Made by a program: the position numbers and the translations under genes. A DNA stretch of 43,701 bases from GWF2-33-9 sp964405755. GTDB taxonomy: Bacteria > Bacteroidota > Ignavibacteria > Kapaibacteriales > UBA2268. Under the pieces are notes generated by a model that saw nothing but the letters and a program-made list of their open reading frames with translations, was not told where the DNA came from and did not search any database. Location: assembly GCA_964405755.1 (NCBI GenBank), contig CAYOPF010000005.1, forward strand, positions 1 to 43,701, read 5' to 3'. Positions 41,600 to 43,701 of the stretch are shown here, one piece after another. The stretch's first letter is position 1; each line of letters starts with the position of its first letter.

Positions 41600-43598
41600 A
41601 TGAGCAACATCAGTTTTAAAGACGAAATTTTAGAAGGAATTCCTAATTATATCCCTGAAATGCCCGTTTTCGAGGAAAACATTAACCGTGCACCTAAAAG
41701 AAAAGTGGTTTTAAAATATCAGGAAAAAATTCTTGCCATCAAAAATGCATTACGATACTTTCCTCCCGAGACACATCAATTCTGGGCAGGAGAATTTGCA
41801 AAGGAATTAAATGAATATGGTCGCATTTATATGTATCGATTACGACCAAAGCATCCAATATATGCACGACCGATTGACGATTATCCCGCGAAAACGCATC
41901 AAGCGGCAGCAATAATGTTAATGATTCAAAATAACTTGGATTTTGCAATTGCTCAACATCCCTATGAATTAATTACTTATGGTGGTAATGGTGCAATTTT
42001 TCAAAATTGGGCACAATACCGCTTAACCATGAAGTACTTAGCAGAAATGACCGAATATCAAACATTAGCAATGTATTCCGGGGTTATATCCATCGTACCC
42101 CGATGCTCCTCGTGTTGTTGTTACAAATGGAATGATGATTCCAAATTATAGTTCCAAAGAATTGTACGAAAAATTTAATGCATTGGGAGTGACCCAATAT
42201 GGTCAAATGACAGCTGGTTCCTTTATGTATATTGGTCCACAAGGGATAGTTCATGGAACTACCATTACATTAATGAATGCAGAGCGTTTGAGAACAGGCG
42301 AAACACTCGAAGGAAAGGTATTTCTCACATCAGGTTTGGGAGGTATGTCGGGTGCTCAAGCAAAAGCTTCTGTTATTGCCGGTGCAGTAGGAATTATAGC
42401 AGAAATTAATCCAAAAGCATTAATAAAAAGATATGAACAAGGCTGGCTTTCAGAATATTATGATGATATAGATAAACTTTTAATCCGAGCAGAACAAGCA
42501 CGACGGAACAAAGAAGCTGTTTCAATAGGATTTTTAGGTAATGTAGTTGATTTATGGGAACGAATAGTAAAATCTGATTTTAATATCGAATTAGGCTCTG
42601 ATCAAACTTCACTTCACAATCCTTATTCAGGGGGTTATTACCCAGTAGGCTTAACTTACGAACAAGCAAATGAAATGATAGCTCTCAAACCCGAGGAATT
42701 CATTAAGTATGTTCAGAATTCTTTAATCCGCCAAGTTGATGCCATCAATCAATTGGCAAGTAAGGGACTATATTTTTGGGATTATGGCAATGCCTTTTTG
42801 TTGGAATCTAAGCGAGCTGGTGCAAATATATTGGATGGTGATAAGTTTAAATATCCATCTTATGTTGAAAACATTATGGGACCAATTTGCTTTGATTATG
42901 GCTTTGGTCCGTTCCGTTGGGTTTGTACTTCAGGAAATCTAAAAGATCTCGACGTAACAGATAAGATTGCCCAAAAAATAATTGAGAATATGCTGAAAGA
43001 ATGTCCTATGGAAATAAAGCAACAACTCGAAGATAACTTAAAATGGATAAAAGAAGCAGGGAAAAATAAGATGGTTGTGGGCTCGCAAGCACGCATACTT
43101 TATGCCGATGCCGAAGGACGAATAAAGATTGCAAAAGCATTCAACGATGCTATTGCAAATGGCGAGATTTCTGCACCAATAGTGCTTGGGCGCGATCACC
43201 ACGATGTATCGGGAACGGATTCTCCCTACCGCGAAACAGCTAACATTTACGACGGTTCTCAATTTACTGCTGATATGGCGGTTCAGAATTTTGTCGGCGA
43301 TGCTTTCCGCGGAGCAACTTGGATAAGCTTGCATAATGGCGGTGGAGTAGGTTGGGGCGAAGTTATTAATGGTGGATTTGGGATGGTAATTGATGGTACT
43401 GCCGATAGTGAACGCAGATTGAAGTCGATGTTACATTGGGATGTTAATAATGGCATTTCTCGTCGTAGTTGGGCTCGCAATCAAGGAGCAATCAATGCAA
43501 TTAACCGTGCTATGGAAGTTGAACCTAATCTAAAAGTTACTATACCATATCTTGCAAATGAAAGTGATATTGCACACATATTAAATGAAATAAAATAA
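41600..43598 (+). pseudogene. hutU: Urocanate hydratase broken by a frameshift (probable 11-base deletion)
   Basis: Urocanase adds water to urocanate in histidine breakdown, using tightly bound NAD+. Frame 1 runs from ATG 41600 to 'LAMYS' (codon 160, ending at 42079), then turns into 'GVISIVPRCSS' and stops at 42151. Frame 2 continues from 42081 as 'GLYPSYPDAPRVVVTNGMMIPN' and on to 43598. The family motif is 'MYSGHPLGLFPS...DAPRVVVTNGM', so G-H-P-L is missing and the frame is shifted: TCC-G followed directly by GGG-TTA-TAT, as expected if 11 bases were lost. The rest is intact ('VTQYGQMTAGSFMYIGPQGI', 'GGMSGAQ', 'ARILYADAEGR', 'SLHNGGGVGWGEVINGG'). The repaired protein would be about 669 residues, normal for Bacteroidota urocanases. 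Confidence 0.88.
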
Positions 43599-43616
43599 AT
43601 TGAATAACTAAAGAAG

Positions 43617-43701
43617 AAAAAGCCGTCTCAAAACTCTGTCATTCGACCCCACCTGGCAAAGAATCTTCTTTGCACACACACATCCGATGTCTTGAAGTCA
43701 T
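43617..43701. repeat. Probable dispersed repeat (REP/RAYT-like), truncated by the window edge
   Basis: After the urocanase stop the sequence becomes less AT-rich and reads 'AAGCCGTCTCAAAACTCTGTC', then 'ATTCGACCCC'. It contains an 8-bp inverted repeat GCAAAGAA-TC-TTCTTTGC (43656-43673), then 'GATGTCTTGAAGTCAT' at the edge. The pattern of CTGTCATTC, a short hairpin and a 'TTCTTGAAGTCAT' half resembles intergenic repeats I recall from Bacteroidota genomes. The 'GAGACGGCTT' reverse complement is also seen at some insertion sequence ends. The element cannot be completed here. Confidence 0.4.

Noticed and set aside
42132..43598. The 3' half of urocanase as an independent gene
   Set aside because: The homologous frame is open from 42081 and the first half encodes the matching N-terminus.

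Overview
The window is an AT-rich bacterial chromosome segment with densely packed genes. I place it in the Bacteroidota/Chlorobiota-Ignavibacteriota-Kapabacteria group. The support is three secreted proteins ending in type IX secretion (Por) sorting domains, one with the linker 'FELFQNYPNP', a TonB-dependent receptor, and repeated use of a TAnnTTTG -7 promoter element. The genus cannot be named from sequence alone. No rRNA, tRNA, CRISPR array, prophage or complete insertion sequence was seen.

Layout. The left edge holds a partial isocitrate dehydrogenase (minus strand). Next is a chemotaxis operon (1245-8921): cheA with two Hpt domains, cheW, cheR, cheB, a large hybrid kinase and a single-domain response regulator. 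Then come a DedA membrane protein, two T9SS cargo proteins, murI, a small beta-barrel protein and a 1316-residue surface protein (8914-18117). A divergent pair of cell-wall hydrolases follows: a NamZ-like (DUF1343) muramidase, frameshifted, and an Amidase_3 N-acetylmuramoyl-L-alanine amidase (18139-20800). They face each other across a palindromic double promoter. An apparent operon (20887-27015) carries a histidine ammonia-lyase with an Ala-Cys-Gly MIO triad, phosphate butyryltransferase (interrupted by TGA), butyrate kinase, an MscS channel without a standard start codon, and the squalene-forming pair hpnC-hpnD. A ferredoxin, a FabL-like reductase and an acyl-CoA dehydrogenase follow. Then come a restriction-methylation fusion protein with foreign-looking codon use, an acyl-ACP-reductase-like protein (minus strand), an orphan membrane-anchored protein and a TonB receptor. 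A Lon-related protease, rpe and a Cys-motif PAS histidine kinase are next. The window closes with a glycerophosphodiesterase, a DUF971 protein, a frameshifted urocanate hydratase and part of a probable dispersed repeat.

Functional themes are chemotaxis and two-component signalling, envelope export and peptidoglycan turnover, histidine catabolism (hutH, hutU), acyl-phosphate and acyl-CoA metabolism, and terpenoid lipid synthesis.

The most notable pattern is four genes each carrying one small lesion while otherwise well conserved: a one-base homopolymer slip (namZ), an in-frame TGA (ptb), ATC in the start position (mscS) and an 11-base deletion (hutU). They may be sequencing or assembly errors, recent pseudogenes, or in one or two cases regulation. 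Raw reads would decide. The other strong observations are the Ser-to-Cys MIO triad, the overlapping divergent promoters, the methylase-nuclease fusion and the acyl-ACP-reductase-like protein.
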